64,000 nucleotides of DNA, from NCBI GenBank assembly GCA_030430565.1, contig JAUIKS010000003.1:186001-250000 (forward strand). The letters are read 5' to 3'. This stretch comes from Polyangia bacterium (GTDB lineage Bacteria; Myxococcota_A; Polyangia; Nannocystales; Nannocystaceae). Shown here piece by piece: positions 26,618 through 35,163 of this stretch. A program made the position numbers and the translations under genes. Position 1 is the first letter of the stretch. The number at the start of each line of letters is the position of its first letter. The notes under the pieces were generated by a model. The model was not told the DNA's origin. It did no database searches and saw only the letters and a program-made list of their open reading frames with translations.

Positions 26618-27994
26618 ATGAGACGCATTTCTTTCCTTGCGAGCCTTGCCAGCATGTCACTCGTCTTCGCCGCTTGTAGCGGCGACGACGGCGGAACCGA
26701 CGCGAGCGCCGGTCCGACCTCAGGTCCTGGGATCGGTTCGATTGGTCCCTCCGCCGGAACCGACTCGAGCACGAGCGGCGACGACGACGACGATGACGAC
26801 GACGACGCCACCGCCAGCACGACCAACGGCAACATGGGCGGCACTCCTTGTTCGAGCGACGACGACTGCGCCGACGCTGCCGAGGGTCCGCACTGCTGCA
26901 CGGAGGACAAGGCCGTGGCCTGCTTCATGCACGGCCCGGGCTTCTGCTGGACCGACCCCGACATCTGCGGTGAGTACGACTCGCAGACGCCGGTGCTCGT
27001 CCCGCCGAACGTGATGCTCGTGCTCGACAAGTCGGGCTCGATGTTCAACCCGGACAACTTCTGGGATCACGACCTCGACGACATGGACGACGACGGGTTC
27101 AACGACATGGACCCGATGATGATGGCGACGGAGAAGCAGTCGCGCTGGAAGAGCCTCCACGGCGTCGTGAACCAGATCGTCAGCACCTTCAACGAATCGA
27201 TGAACCTGGGCGCCCAGCTGTTCCCGTCGAAGGACGGCGTGGCGGTCCTCGGTCCGCAGGCCTGCGTCGTCAACGACGAGCCCGAGGCTGCGGTCGCGCC
27301 CGGCAACGCGATGACCATCCTCAGCGTCATTCCGCCTCCCGGCGATCTCAGCGGCGCAGGCGGCACGCCGGCCGAGAAGGGCATCACCTCGGCCGTCAAC
27401 CACCTCAACGGTCTCGAGCTCGTAGAGAACCAGGAGAACTACGTCATCCTGATCACCGACGGCGCGGCCAACTGCTCCGTCAGCGCGATGGACGACGCGG
27501 CGCTGCTCGACTACGACGAGAACCTCGTGCCGACGATCGCGGCGGCGGCGGCCCAGCCCGGCCAGGCCTCGATCAAGACCTACGTCGTCGGCGTGGACAT
27601 CAAGGACGAGGTCGACGCGAACAACATCAACCCGTTCCAGGTGCTCAACGACGCGGCGATCGCCGGCGGCGTGCCCAAGGAAGATCCGGTCGAGAAGTTC
27701 TACAACGCGACCAACCAGATCGAGCTGCAGGAGGCCCTCGACGGCATCATCGGCGACGTGCTCGACTGCACCATCCCGATCGAGGGCGGCGTCCCGCCGA
27801 ACACTCAGCCCGTGCTCGAGATCGACAACATGACCTACGAGGATCCGATCGACTTCGCCGACTGCGACACCATGGACGGCTGGGCGTTCACCGACGACAG
27901 CATGACGGAGATCGAGCTGTGCGGCGCGCTCTGCTCTTCGTACCAGGTCCTCGGCCAGCTCGAGATGACCTTCAAGTGCGCGGTCCAGGGCTGA
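26618..27994 (+). CDS. Secreted lipoprotein with von Willebrand factor A domain
   Basis: 458 residues. Lipobox VFAACS near residue 20; Ser/Gly linker and a run of nine Asp (about 49-57); a Cys-rich segment (about 75-120) and then a vWA domain from about 125 with the MIDAS motif DKSGSM, the conserved Thr (GTPAEKG) and VILITDGAANC. A long acidic loop (DLDDMDDDGFNDMD) after the first strand may bind Ca2+. The C-terminal part has paired Cys. An outer-membrane adhesin or scaffold is likely. It ends before a good hairpin terminator at 28015-28048. Confidence 0.88.
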   Translation: MRRISFLASLASMSLVFAACSGDDGGTDASAGPTSGPGIGSIGPSAGTDSSTSGDDDDDDDDDATASTTNGNMGGTPCSSDDDCADAAEGPHCCTEDKAVACFMHGPGFCWTDPDICGEYDSQTPVLVPPNVMLVLDKSGSMFNPDNFWDHDLDDMDDDGFNDMDPMMMATEKQSRWKSLHGVVNQIVSTFNESMNLGAQLFPSKDGVAVLGPQACVVNDEPEAAVAPGNAMTILSVIPPPGDLSGAGGTPAEKGITSAVNHLNGLELVENQENYVILITDGAANCSVSAMDDAALLDYDENLVPTIAAAAAQPGQASIKTYVVGVDIKDEVDANNINPFQVLNDAAIAGGVPKEDPVEKFYNATNQIELQEALDGIIGDVLDCTIPIEGGVPPNTQPVLEIDNMTYEDPIDFADCDTMDGWAFTDDSMTEIELCGALCSSYQVLGQLEMTFKCAVQG

Positions 27995-28014
27995 TCACCC
28001 CGCGAGCGTGACGA

Positions 28015-28048
28015 GTCGAGGTCGCGAGCAGCCGCTCGCGGCCTCGAC
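28015..28048 (+). terminator. Intrinsic terminator after the vWA gene
   Basis: A 15-bp stem (28015-28029 with 28034-28048, one G-U pair) around a 4-nt loop AGCC, followed by CGCTTTCT, a short T-rich stretch. Confidence 0.6.
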
Positions 28049-28066
28049 CGCTTTCTGCCTGGCGAC

Positions 28067-28072
28067 TACACT
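28067..28072 (+). promoter_or_regulatory. -10 element, leaderless start
   Basis: TACACT ends 8 nt before GTG 28081. Confidence 0.5.
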
Positions 28073-28080
28073 CGCGGGCC

Positions 28081-29076
28081 GTGTTCACCTGGTTCGCAGG
28101 GCTCGCTATCGGGCTCACGCTGGCGCCGGCGGGTGACGGCGAAGAGTGGCGGCTGCGCTGGGACGCGCCCGCGGGGTGTCCCGCCGTTGACGAGGTGCGC
28201 GCGACGATCGAGCGGACCATCGGCGATACCCCCGTGACGAGCGAGTTCTTGGCGGAGGGGACGGTCGCGCGTGTGGACGACGCGCAGTGGCGGCTCACGC
28301 TGCGAGTCTCAGGAGGATCCGGGAGCGGCACGCGGACGCTCACGGCCGCCGACTGCGGCGAGCTAGCGGACGCGGGCGCGTTGGTCGTGGCGATCGCGCT
28401 CGCGCCAGCGCTCGCTGTCGCGGAAGTCCCAGTCGCCGAGCCGCCGCGAGATCCAGAGTCGGTCGGGGCGGAGGTCGAGGAACCGGCCCCGGATCCTCCG
28501 TTGGAGCAGCGAGAACCGGCGCTGAATGTTTCGCGTGAGCCCGCTCCACGTGATGAAAAGCCCCGTGTCCGCGGCTACACGCGCGCCGGCGCGGGTGTTG
28601 GCCTCGGCGTCTTGCCGAGCCCCACGATCGCCGTCGTGGCCGAGGTCGGCGCGCTCGGCCGGTTCTGGCGAGCCGGCCTCGGCTTCTCGTTTTGGCTGCC
28701 CCGCGACGCGAGCGCGCCCGAGAACCCCGCGGTTGGAGGCTCGTTCTCGCTCTGGTCGCTCCAACCACGGGGATGCGGCGTGCCGGAAGTCGGCGCGGTC
28801 TCGTTCCCGTTGTGCCTCGGCGCGTCGCTGGGCGCGGTCCGCGGGACAGGGACCGGGGCGCTGACGATCTCCGAGACGGCGAGCGCGTTGTGGAGCGCGG
28901 CTCTGGGGAGCGCCGGGGTCGCCTGGTCAAGCCGAGTGGTGGGCGTGTGGGTCGAGTTCAGCGCGCTCGCGGCGTTCAATCGGCCGGTCTTCCGGACTGT
29001 GCAGACGCCGCTCGTGTTCGAGTCGGGCGCGTTTGGCGGGCAGATCGCGGGCGGGATCGAGCTTCGGTTTCCATAA
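28081..29076 (+). CDS. Envelope protein of unknown function next to an ECF sigma factor
   Basis: 331 residues from GTG 28081. A short hydrophobic N-terminus (TWFAGLAIGLTLAPAG) may be a signal peptide. Residues about 20-110 form a compact domain with two Cys (GCPAVDEV, TAADCGEL); a Pro/Glu linker follows (about 120-165); residues about 170-331 are a Gly/aromatic alternating stretch ending in IELRFP, which looks like an outer-membrane beta-barrel ending in an aromatic residue. Such proteins often precede ECF sigma/anti-sigma pairs in myxobacteria, as here with 67 bp between. Function unknown. Confidence 0.6.
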   Translation: MFTWFAGLAIGLTLAPAGDGEEWRLRWDAPAGCPAVDEVRATIERTIGDTPVTSEFLAEGTVARVDDAQWRLTLRVSGGSGSGTRTLTAADCGELADAGALVVAIALAPALAVAEVPVAEPPRDPESVGAEVEEPAPDPPLEQREPALNVSREPAPRDEKPRVRGYTRAGAGVGLGVLPSPTIAVVAEVGALGRFWRAGLGFSFWLPRDASAPENPAVGGSFSLWSLQPRGCGVPEVGAVSFPLCLGASLGAVRGTGTGALTISETASALWSAALGSAGVAWSSRVVGVWVEFSALAAFNRPVFRTVQTPLVFESGAFGGQIAGGIELRFP

Positions 29077-29143
29077 CCAACCGCGCCGCATCACGAGTTG
29101 GCGCGCGGGCGGACTACAACCGAGAGTGACCACGAGCGCGTGC

Positions 29144-29803
29144 ATGCCCGTGTCGCGACTCGCTTCAGTGGAGCAATCGGTGTCGGCGAGCGCGCGGAAC
29201 AGACAGCGTACGAGCGGGGCATCGGCCCGTCAGCCGCGGTCTGTGGCGCGCGGCGAGCCGCTCTCGCTCGGCGCGGTGTATCGCGAGCACGCCGATTTCG
29301 TCTGGCGCGTGGCTCGGCGCCTCGGCGCGAGCGAGGTCGAGCTCGAGGACGTGGTTCACGACGTGTTTCTCGTCGTGCACCGTCGGCTCCGCGAGTACGA
29401 CGGTCGCGCGGCCATCACGACGTGGCTGTTTCACATCACGCGCGGCGTCGTCAGCAATCGTCGTCGCGGTCAGCGACGCAGCGATCGTCGGCGTCACAGC
29501 TTCGCGCTCCAGGCCGAGGCGCAGGGGCAGGCGCGGGCGAGCGCGAGCCCCGAGCACCAGAGCGAGCGGCTGCGCGCGGCTCGCTTCGTGCAGGACTTTA
29601 TCGGGCAGCTCGACGCGGAGCGACGGGCGCTGTTTGAGCTCGTCGAGGTCGACGGGCTGAAGGTCGCCGAGGCCGCGCGTCAGCTGCAGATCAATCAAAA
29701 CACGGCGCACTCGCGGCTTCGTTCGGCGCGGGCGGCGTTTCGCGCGGCCGTGGCGGCGCGGCTGCAGACGCGCGGCGCGGAGGGTGGGGGTCGCCATGGG
29801 TGA
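29144..29803 (+). CDS. ECF-type RNA polymerase sigma factor
   Basis: 219 residues from ATG 29144; GTG 29126 is an equally possible start, 5 nt after TACAAC. Region 2 is seen at about 50-115 (YREHADFVWRVARRLG ... VEDVVHDVFLVVHRRL ... TTWLFHITRGVVSNRRR) and region 4 at about 160-205 (FELVEVDGLKVAEAARQL, the helix-turn-helix, then NTAHSRLRSAR). It overlaps the next gene by 8 nt, so the two are co-translated. Confidence 0.92.
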   Translation: MPVSRLASVEQSVSASARNRQRTSGASARQPRSVARGEPLSLGAVYREHADFVWRVARRLGASEVELEDVVHDVFLVVHRRLREYDGRAAITTWLFHITRGVVSNRRRGQRRSDRRRHSFALQAEAQGQARASASPEHQSERLRAARFVQDFIGQLDAERRALFELVEVDGLKVAEAARQLQINQNTAHSRLRSARAAFRAAVAARLQTRGAEGGGRHG

Positions 29804-30617
29804 GCCGACGCAGGAGGAGATCGAGCGCGCGGCCGCGGAGTGGATCGCCGCGCTGCGCGAGCACGAGTCCATGTCCTCCGAGACACGTGACCGTCTGCAG
29901 CGCCGCATCGAGTCATCGCTGGAGGCGCTGGACGAGGATGATGTCGGCGAGCGCGTCGTCCCGCTGCGCTCGCGGTCACGCGCTCGCGCGCTCCCGTGGA
30001 TCGGGGCAGGCGTGGCCTTGGCGGCGGCGGCCGCGTTGGCCTTCGCGCTCGGCCGCGGCGGGTACCTGCTGCCCTACGCCGGCGGGCCCATCGAGCGCGC
30101 CGAGGCTCCCTACGGTCAGGTCACAGGCCGTGACGCGCCGGGGCGCGTCGAGGCGCGCGCGAAGTCGTCGTCGCCGCGAGCGTCGTCGTCCGCTCTTCCC
30201 GAGGATGATCTCGAGGAGGTTGTGGAGCCTCGCGGCGTGAGCTCGGCGTCGTCGCGGTCGAGGCCGAAGTCGGCGCGCGACGAGCCGGTGAAGCGCGCGC
30301 TCGCGGAGGCGCCGTCGCCCGACGCTCCCCCGACGCGCGCTCCGACGCTCGCCGAGGAGACGGAGGCGCTGCGTGGGGTCCGTCGCGCGCTCGCGGCTGG
30401 CGAGCCCGCGCGCGCGCTCGAGCTGCTCCAAGCCTACGAGCGCCGCTTCGCCGCCGGGGTCCTGGTCGAGGAGCGCGGCGCGCTGCGAGTCATCGCGCTC
30501 TGCGAGGCGGACCTGCGCGCGCAAGGACGGGCTGAGGCGCGTCGCTTCCTCGAGCGCTACCCGAGCTCCGCGCTCGCGACCCGCGTGCGCGAGGCGTGCC
30601 GGGCTGGGCATGATTAA
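29796..30617 (+). CDS. Membrane protein partner of the ECF sigma factor (anti-sigma-like, TPR-like tail)
   Basis: 273 residues from ATG 29796, overlapping the sigma gene. N-terminal cytoplasmic helical part (1-60), a single membrane helix (about 70-90, [19 protein letters not shown]), a charged low-complexity stretch (about 110-175), and a C-terminal helical part (about 185-270, ALAAGEPARALELLQAYERRF ... RRFLERYPSSALATRVREAC) with the look of TPR-type repeats. No HxxxCxxC zinc anti-sigma motif is visible, so inhibition of the sigma factor is inferred from position and topology. Confidence 0.75.
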   Translation: MGEPTQEEIERAAAEWIAALREHESMSSETRDRLQRRIESSLEALDEDDVGERVVPLRSRSRARALPWIGAGVALAAAAALAFALGRGGYLLPYAGGPIERAEAPYGQVTGRDAPGRVEARAKSSSPRASSSALPEDDLEEVVEPRGVSSASSRSRPKSARDEPVKRALAEAPSPDAPPTRAPTLAEETEALRGVRRALAAGEPARALELLQAYERRFAAGVLVEERGALRVIALCEADLRAQGRAEARRFLERYPSSALATRVREACRAGHD

Positions 30618-30726
30618 TGCGCCGCGAGAAGTTTTTTCTCGTCGCCTCGACGAGTCCGCGAGCGGGCGAACTACAACCAGGTGAACTCAGTGTTGGCCGT
30701 GTACGCGGCGAGCAGGAGCTAACTCG

Positions 30727-31236
30727 ATGACGTACGACCTAGAGAATTGTTCGACCCCCAAGCACATATTAAACCCGGGCGCGCGCGGGCGCCTCGCGCT
30801 GCTCGGCGCGGCCGTGCTCAGCAGTCTGTCCCTTGGAGCCTGTGACCCGCCGAAGGCGGGCGACTGCGAGGGCGAGTGCGCCGAGAACACGCTCGCGCTC
30901 TGCGAGCAGGGGCCCGGCGACGACCCTGTGACGATCGTGAGCGGCGCGATCGAGGGCGATGCTCTGTTGCTCGACGTCTCCTACGGCGGCGGCTGCGAGG
31001 AGCACGGCTTCGGCGGCTGCTGGGACGGCGGCTTCGACCTCAGCCAACCGCCGGGCGCCGGCTTGTCGCTGTGGCACGACGCGAACGGAGACGGCTGCGA
31101 GGCCGCGCTCGAGGAGACCGTCGAGCTCAGCCTCGAGCCGATGAAGCTCGCGTACCAGGACGGGGACCCGGAGCTCTCGGGCACGATCCTCGTCAACGTC
31201 GAGGGCCTCGGCGAGACCCTGGAGTACTCGTTCTAG
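30727..31236 (+). CDS. Small secreted lipoprotein, paralogue of the next gene
   Basis: 169 residues, AGGAG 10 nt before the ATG. Long n-region, then a signal sequence with lipobox SLGACD near residue 38. The mature domain (about 55-169) has four or more Cys and the signature GGGCEEHGFGGCWDG, then LWHDANGDGCEA, and ends in a beta-rich segment. This domain is about three quarters identical by eye to the C-terminal domain of the next gene, so the two are a tandem duplication. Family not recognised. Confidence 0.75.
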   Translation: MTYDLENCSTPKHILNPGARGRLALLGAAVLSSLSLGACDPPKAGDCEGECAENTLALCEQGPGDDPVTIVSGAIEGDALLLDVSYGGGCEEHGFGGCWDGGFDLSQPPGAGLSLWHDANGDGCEAALEETVELSLEPMKLAYQDGDPELSGTILVNVEGLGETLEYSF

Positions 31237-31274
31237 CGCTCGTTGATGAACCACCGTGAGTAAGGACTACGACG

Positions 31275-32258
31275 ATGACCTACCTGAAGAACGCCCCGAA
31301 GAACGCCTCGAAGAACGCCTCGAAGAACGCCCCGAAGAACGCCTCGAAGAACCCCCCGAAGAACGCGCTGCGGCGCGGCGCGCTGCTCGGCGCGGCGTTG
31401 TTTTTCAGCATGTCGTTAGGGGCATGTGACGCGCCGAAGACGATCGGCGACGAGACCACCACCGACGGCGCCTGCACGCCCGGGGAGGAGGCGCCGGCGG
31501 ACGACGGCTGCAACACCTGCACCTGCCAGGGCGACGGCAGCTGGGCGTGCACCGAGATCGCGTGCGCGACGAGCTCGAGCGGCTCGTCCGGCGGCGGCGC
31601 GTGCACGCCGGGCGAGGAGATGCTCGACATCGACGAGTGCGGCAACTACTGCACCTGCAGCGAGGACGGCGAGTGGGCCTGCTCCAACCTGGGCTGCACC
31701 TCGCAGGGTTGCCTCCCGGGGGAGTCGAAGCCCGCCGACGACGGCTGTAACCAGTGCACGTGCGACGAGGACGGCGTCTGGGGCTGCACCGAGATCAGCT
31801 GTGAGCCCTGCGAGGAGGGGGCGACCAAGCCCGCGCTCGACGGCTGTAACACCTGCGAGTGCACCGCCGACGGCGAGTGGGCCTGCACCGAGGAGGGCTG
31901 CGACGCGAAGCCGATCGACCTGTGCGACGGCGGCCCCGGTGACGACCCGGTGACGATCACCGGCGGCGCGATCGAGGGCGACGTGTTGACGCTGGAGGTC
32001 TCCTACGGCGGCGGCTGCGAGGAGCACGGCTTCGGCGGCTGCTGGGACGGCAACTTCGATCTCAGCGAGCCGCCCGGAGCTGGCCTAACGCTCTGGCACG
32101 ACGCGAACGGCGACGGCTGCGAGGCGCTGCTCTATGACAGCGTCGCGCTCAGCCTGGTCCCGATGCGGCTCGCGGCCGAGGGCGGAGATCCGCAGGCGTC
32201 GGGCACGATCAACGTCAACGTCGAGGGCTACGGCGAGACCTTCGTGTACTCCTACTGA
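31275..32258 (+). CDS. Lipoprotein with four pacifastin-like Cys-rich repeats
   Basis: 327 residues, AAGGA before the ATG. The n-region is an odd run of seven KNA(P/S) tetrapeptides ahead of the lipobox MSLGACD (about residue 53). Four repeats of about 32 residues follow (about 66-212), each with the pattern C-x8-11-C-N-x-C-x-C-x7-C-x4-C (for example DGCNTCTCQGDGSWACTEIAC), which is the spacing of pacifastin-type serine-protease inhibitor modules. The C-terminal domain (about 215-327) is the one seen in the previous gene. Inhibition of proteases is an inference from Cys spacing. Confidence 0.75.
   Translation: MTYLKNAPKNASKNASKNAPKNASKNPPKNALRRGALLGAALFFSMSLGACDAPKTIGDETTTDGACTPGEEAPADDGCNTCTCQGDGSWACTEIACATSSSGSSGGGACTPGEEMLDIDECGNYCTCSEDGEWACSNLGCTSQGCLPGESKPADDGCNQCTCDEDGVWGCTEISCEPCEEGATKPALDGCNTCECTADGEWACTEEGCDAKPIDLCDGGPGDDPVTITGGAIEGDVLTLEVSYGGGCEEHGFGGCWDGNFDLSEPPGAGLTLWHDANGDGCEALLYDSVALSLVPMRLAAEGGDPQASGTINVNVEGYGETFVYSY
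31287..31370 (+). repeat. 12-bp tandem repeat, seven copies, KNA(P/S) units
   Basis: Units of the AAGAACGCCTCG/AAGAACGCCCCG type, in frame at the very N-terminus of the lipoprotein. Copy number may vary by slippage. Confidence 0.75.
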
Positions 32259-32305
32259 TGCTGCGTCGAGCGTGAAAACGCGGTCGAGCGCGCGGGGAAC
32301 TCTGC

Positions 32306-32311
32306 TAGAGT
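32306..32311 (+). promoter_or_regulatory. -10 element, leaderless start
   Basis: TAGAGT ends 8 nt before ATG 32320. Confidence 0.5.
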
Positions 32312-32319
32312 CCGCGCGG

Positions 32320-33123
32320 ATGTCGACGACACAGTTTTTCAAGGACCGCGCGGTCTGGATCACGGGCGGAGGCAGCGGCATCGGAGCGGCCATGGCGCGC
32401 GAATTCGCGGCGCGAGGAGCTGATGTCGCCGTCTCCGGTCGCCGGATCGACAAGCTCGAGCGCGTGGCGGCGGACATCGCGTCGCTCGGTCGACGCGGGG
32501 TCGTCGTCCAGTGCGACGTGACCGACGACGCCGCGGTCGCGCGCGCGGTCACGCACGCCAAGGACTCCCTCGGCAAGCTCGACGTGGTCGTCGCCAACGC
32601 CGGCTTCGGCGTCACGGGCACGGTCGAGAGCCTGCCGATCGAGGCGTGGCGGCGGCAGTTCGACACCAACGTCTTCGGCTTGCTCTCGACCGTTCGCCAC
32701 AGCCTCCCGCACCTGCGCGACACCGGCGGTCGCCTCGGGCTCGTCAGCAGCGTGATGGGGATGGTCACGATCCCGAAGAGCGGGCCGTACGCGGCGTCGA
32801 AGTACGCGGTGCGGGCGATCGGGCAGACGCTGGCGATGGAGCTGCACGGCTCGGGGGTCTCCGTTACGACGATCAACCCCGGCTTCGTCTCGAGCGAGAT
32901 CGCCCAGGTCGACAACGAGGGCAACTTCCACGTGGATCGGGAGGACCGCCGACCCGCGCGGCTGATGTGGTCCGCCGAGGCCGCGGCCACGGTGATCGTC
33001 CGCGCGCTGCATCGACGCAAGCGCGACTTCACCTTCACGGGCCACGGGCGCGTCGGCGCGTGGCTCGGGCGACACGCGCCGGGCCTCGTACACTTCGCGA
33101 TGACCCGCGGCGGCGGCCGGTAG
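32320..33123 (+). CDS. Short-chain dehydrogenase/reductase
   Basis: 267 residues. Classical SDR: cofactor loop TGGGSGIG near residue 15, NAG at about 90 (VVANAGFG), catalytic Ser (LVSSVMG), and YAASK for the Tyr/Lys pair. Arg after the second strand (SGRR) suggests NADPH. The substrate is unknown. Monocistronic and convergent with the RNA-repair operon, its stop lying 2 nt from that of HD-Pnk. Confidence 0.9.
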   Translation: MSTTQFFKDRAVWITGGGSGIGAAMAREFAARGADVAVSGRRIDKLERVAADIASLGRRGVVVQCDVTDDAAVARAVTHAKDSLGKLDVVVANAGFGVTGTVESLPIEAWRRQFDTNVFGLLSTVRHSLPHLRDTGGRLGLVSSVMGMVTIPKSGPYAASKYAVRAIGQTLAMELHGSGVSVTTINPGFVSSEIAQVDNEGNFHVDREDRRPARLMWSAEAAATVIVRALHRRKRDFTFTGHGRVGAWLGRHAPGLVHFAMTRGGGR

Positions 33124-33124
33124 C

Positions 33125-34303
33125 CTACTCGCCGTCCTGGATCACGTAGTCGACGCGGTGCGCCTCGTAGGGCGTGGGGATGTCCCACTGCCGCATCATC
33201 CGCTCCATCGCGACGGCGGGCAGCGCCGCCTCGCGCTCGCGGTTCTGCCGGAGCTGACGCGCGCGCGCGGCCTCGACGTAGACGAGGCGGACGCGCGCGC
33301 CGTAGTCCGCGAACATGCTGATCAGCCGGCCGCGGATGTCCTTTCGAAGGTTGGTCGCGCTCCACACGAAGGGCTGCTCTCGGCGCAGGTGCTCGCGCGC
33401 GCGCTCGCGAGCAGCGCGCGCGACCGCGGACTGATCGCCGTGGAAGGGGAGCTTCAGCTCGCGGCGCAGCTCGTCCATGCTCACCCGCGGGAGCTCGAGG
33501 TTCTCGCGGATCCAGTGATCCTTGCCGGCGCCCGGCAGCCCGCACATCAGCACGACTTCGAAGCGCGTGTCGTCGTGGGCGGGGTACCGCGGGTCGCGGC
33601 CAGATGACTTTTTAAAGTACATGTAGCGCGTGTGCGGGTCGGGGAACGGGAACACGCCGTCGAGGCAGCCGTGCTCCTCGCACAGCGCCTCGTACAGGTC
33701 GATGTTGTCGAGCAGGCGCTGCGGGTCTTTGCAGACGCGCCCGAGCGCGTCCGCGCGGGTGAGCTGCGCGAGCAGCCGGCCGCGCACGCCCAGGCTGATG
33801 GCGGCGGCGCGCCGGAGCGGATCGTCCTGCTCGATCAAAAAGAAGGGCACTTGGTGGTGGCGCACCAGCGTCACGACCTGCTCGCGCTGCGCGAAGGGGA
33901 CGCCCGCCTCCCACAGCAGGCGTCGCGTCATGTGGGCGCCCCGCACCGAGTGCCCGGGGTGCTTGATCCGCCCGTCCTCGACGGTCGTGGTCGCCGGCTT
34001 GGCGATGTCGTGCAGCAGCGCGCCGGCGAACACGAGCTCGCGATCCTCGGGCGCGAGCGCGCGCCACTCGGGGAGGTTGACGAGCGCCTCGCAGACCATG
34101 CGCGTGTGCAGCCAGACGTCGCCCTCGGCGTGATGCTCCGGGTCCTGCATGCAGTCGGCCATGGGCGCGACCCAGGGCGCGTCGAAGTGCTCCCACGGGA
34201 TCGGCAGCGGCTCGAGCGCGCGCGCGCGCGCGTCTTCGGCCTCTGCGTCACCCGCCGCGCGCTCGGGCACGGCGGGGCAGGGGAACGCCAATTCGGGGGT
34301 CAT
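33125..34303 (-). CDS. HD-Pnk: HD phosphoesterase fused to 5'-OH polynucleotide kinase
   Basis: 392 residues from ATG 34303, overlapping the RNA ligase stop (ATGA). N-terminal HD domain (about 45-210): HTRMVCEAL, LLHDIAKP, HPGHSVRGAH and VRHHQVPF give the metal-binding His/Asp set. C-terminal P-loop kinase (about 245-392): GLPGAGKDHW with the GKD variant of Walker A, and an Arg-rich lid region. The architecture matches Runella slithyformis HD-Pnk, which removes 2',3'-cyclic or 3' phosphates and phosphorylates 5'-OH ends. With the ligase it forms a healing-and-sealing set for broken RNA. Confidence 0.92.
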   Translation of the reverse strand: MTPELAFPCPAVPERAAGDAEAEDARARALEPLPIPWEHFDAPWVAPMADCMQDPEHHAEGDVWLHTRMVCEALVNLPEWRALAPEDRELVFAGALLHDIAKPATTTVEDGRIKHPGHSVRGAHMTRRLLWEAGVPFAQREQVVTLVRHHQVPFFLIEQDDPLRRAAAISLGVRGRLLAQLTRADALGRVCKDPQRLLDNIDLYEALCEEHGCLDGVFPFPDPHTRYMYFKKSSGRDPRYPAHDDTRFEVVLMCGLPGAGKDHWIRENLELPRVSMDELRRELKLPFHGDQSAVARAARERAREHLRREQPFVWSATNLRKDIRGRLISMFADYGARVRLVYVEAARARQLRQNREREAALPAVAMERMMRQWDIPTPYEAHRVDYVIQDGE

Positions 34304-35097
34304 GACACGCCTCCCCAGAGATCGACCCCGGGCGCGAGCTGGTTGGCGACGATCGGGCGATCGATCCAGTGCTCGTCGGACTCGAGGATCTTGTTGGTGA
34401 AGCTCGCGCGCACCCACTTGAGGCGCTGCGCGACGACGCCGTCCTCCTCGAGCTTGACGTACAGCCCCTCCATCTCGTCGTGACTGTCGGTCTGGCGCGT
34501 GACCTTGTCGGCGGGGACGCCCGCCTGCGCGCCGGCGGTTACCAACGCCTCGCGCCACTTCGGGCTCTTGAACAGCGACGGGCCGACCAGCGCCTCGAGC
34601 TGCTTGATCTTCTGCATGGGCCCCTCGTGCAGCACGGCGACCGAGATCAGCGGCAGGCCGGCGAGCAGGCGGCGACGGCTGGGGGTGTCGAGGAACACGC
34701 CGCGCTCGCGATCGAGCACGTCGAACTCCATGAAGTAGTGCGGGAGCAGGTCGTAGAAGCAGGTGTGCTTGGCGTAGAGCCACTCTCCGTACATCACGTA
34801 GCGGGCCCCCAAGACCGCTCGCAGCGCGCCCTGGTGGACGTTGGCCCACTGCTTGAACAGCGCGAAGTGTCGCTCGCGCGGGCCGCCGGTGAGGTAGTGC
34901 CCGCGGCTCTGCAGCAGCAGCGTGCCGTCCTCGGCGAAGCTGACGCCGGCGTTCGAACCGTCCATCTTCTCCTCGACCACGAGGTTTCGGCCTCGCACCT
35001 GCTTGAAGGGGACGGCGTTGAGGTCGTAGTCACCGTGCTGAAACCGTGAACCCTCGATGTGGTAGGTGCGCGGATATTTGTGCATGGGCGGGTACAT
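34300..35097 (-). CDS. ATP-dependent RNA ligase
   Basis: About 265 residues from ATG 35097 (Met5, 35085, is an alternative). Nucleotidyltransferase motifs in order: I, VVEEKMDGSN with the adenylated Lys; Ia/III, RYVMYGEWLYAKH and YFMEFDV; IV, MEGLYVKLE; V, QRLKWVR. Short compared with DNA ligases and lacking an OB domain of the usual kind, as in Rnl2-like RNA ligases. First gene of the operon; the HD-Pnk start overlaps its stop by 4 nt. Joins ends prepared by HD-Pnk. Confidence 0.92.
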   Translation of the reverse strand: MYPPMHKYPRTYHIEGSRFQHGDYDLNAVPFKQVRGRNLVVEEKMDGSNAGVSFAEDGTLLLQSRGHYLTGGPRERHFALFKQWANVHQGALRAVLGARYVMYGEWLYAKHTCFYDLLPHYFMEFDVLDRERGVFLDTPSRRRLLAGLPLISVAVLHEGPMQKIKQLEALVGPSLFKSPKWREALVTAGAQAGVPADKVTRQTDSHDEMEGLYVKLEEDGVVAQRLKWVRASFTNKILESDEHWIDRPIVANQLAPGVDLWGGVS

Positions 35098-35145
35098 GGC
35101 AGGGCTCCCAATAGGCTCGGAGGAAGGCTCGAGGGAAAGAACATC

Positions 35146-35162
35146 TCACGCCGACGGCGTGA
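35146..35162 (-). promoter_or_regulatory. Operator-like palindrome at the RNA-repair promoter
   Basis: TCACGCC-N3-GGCGTGA, perfect 7-bp arms, directly downstream of the TACAAT hexamer, so it covers the predicted transcription start. Its place suggests repressor binding; the regulator is not in the window as far as I can tell. Confidence 0.55.
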
Positions 35163-35163
35163 A

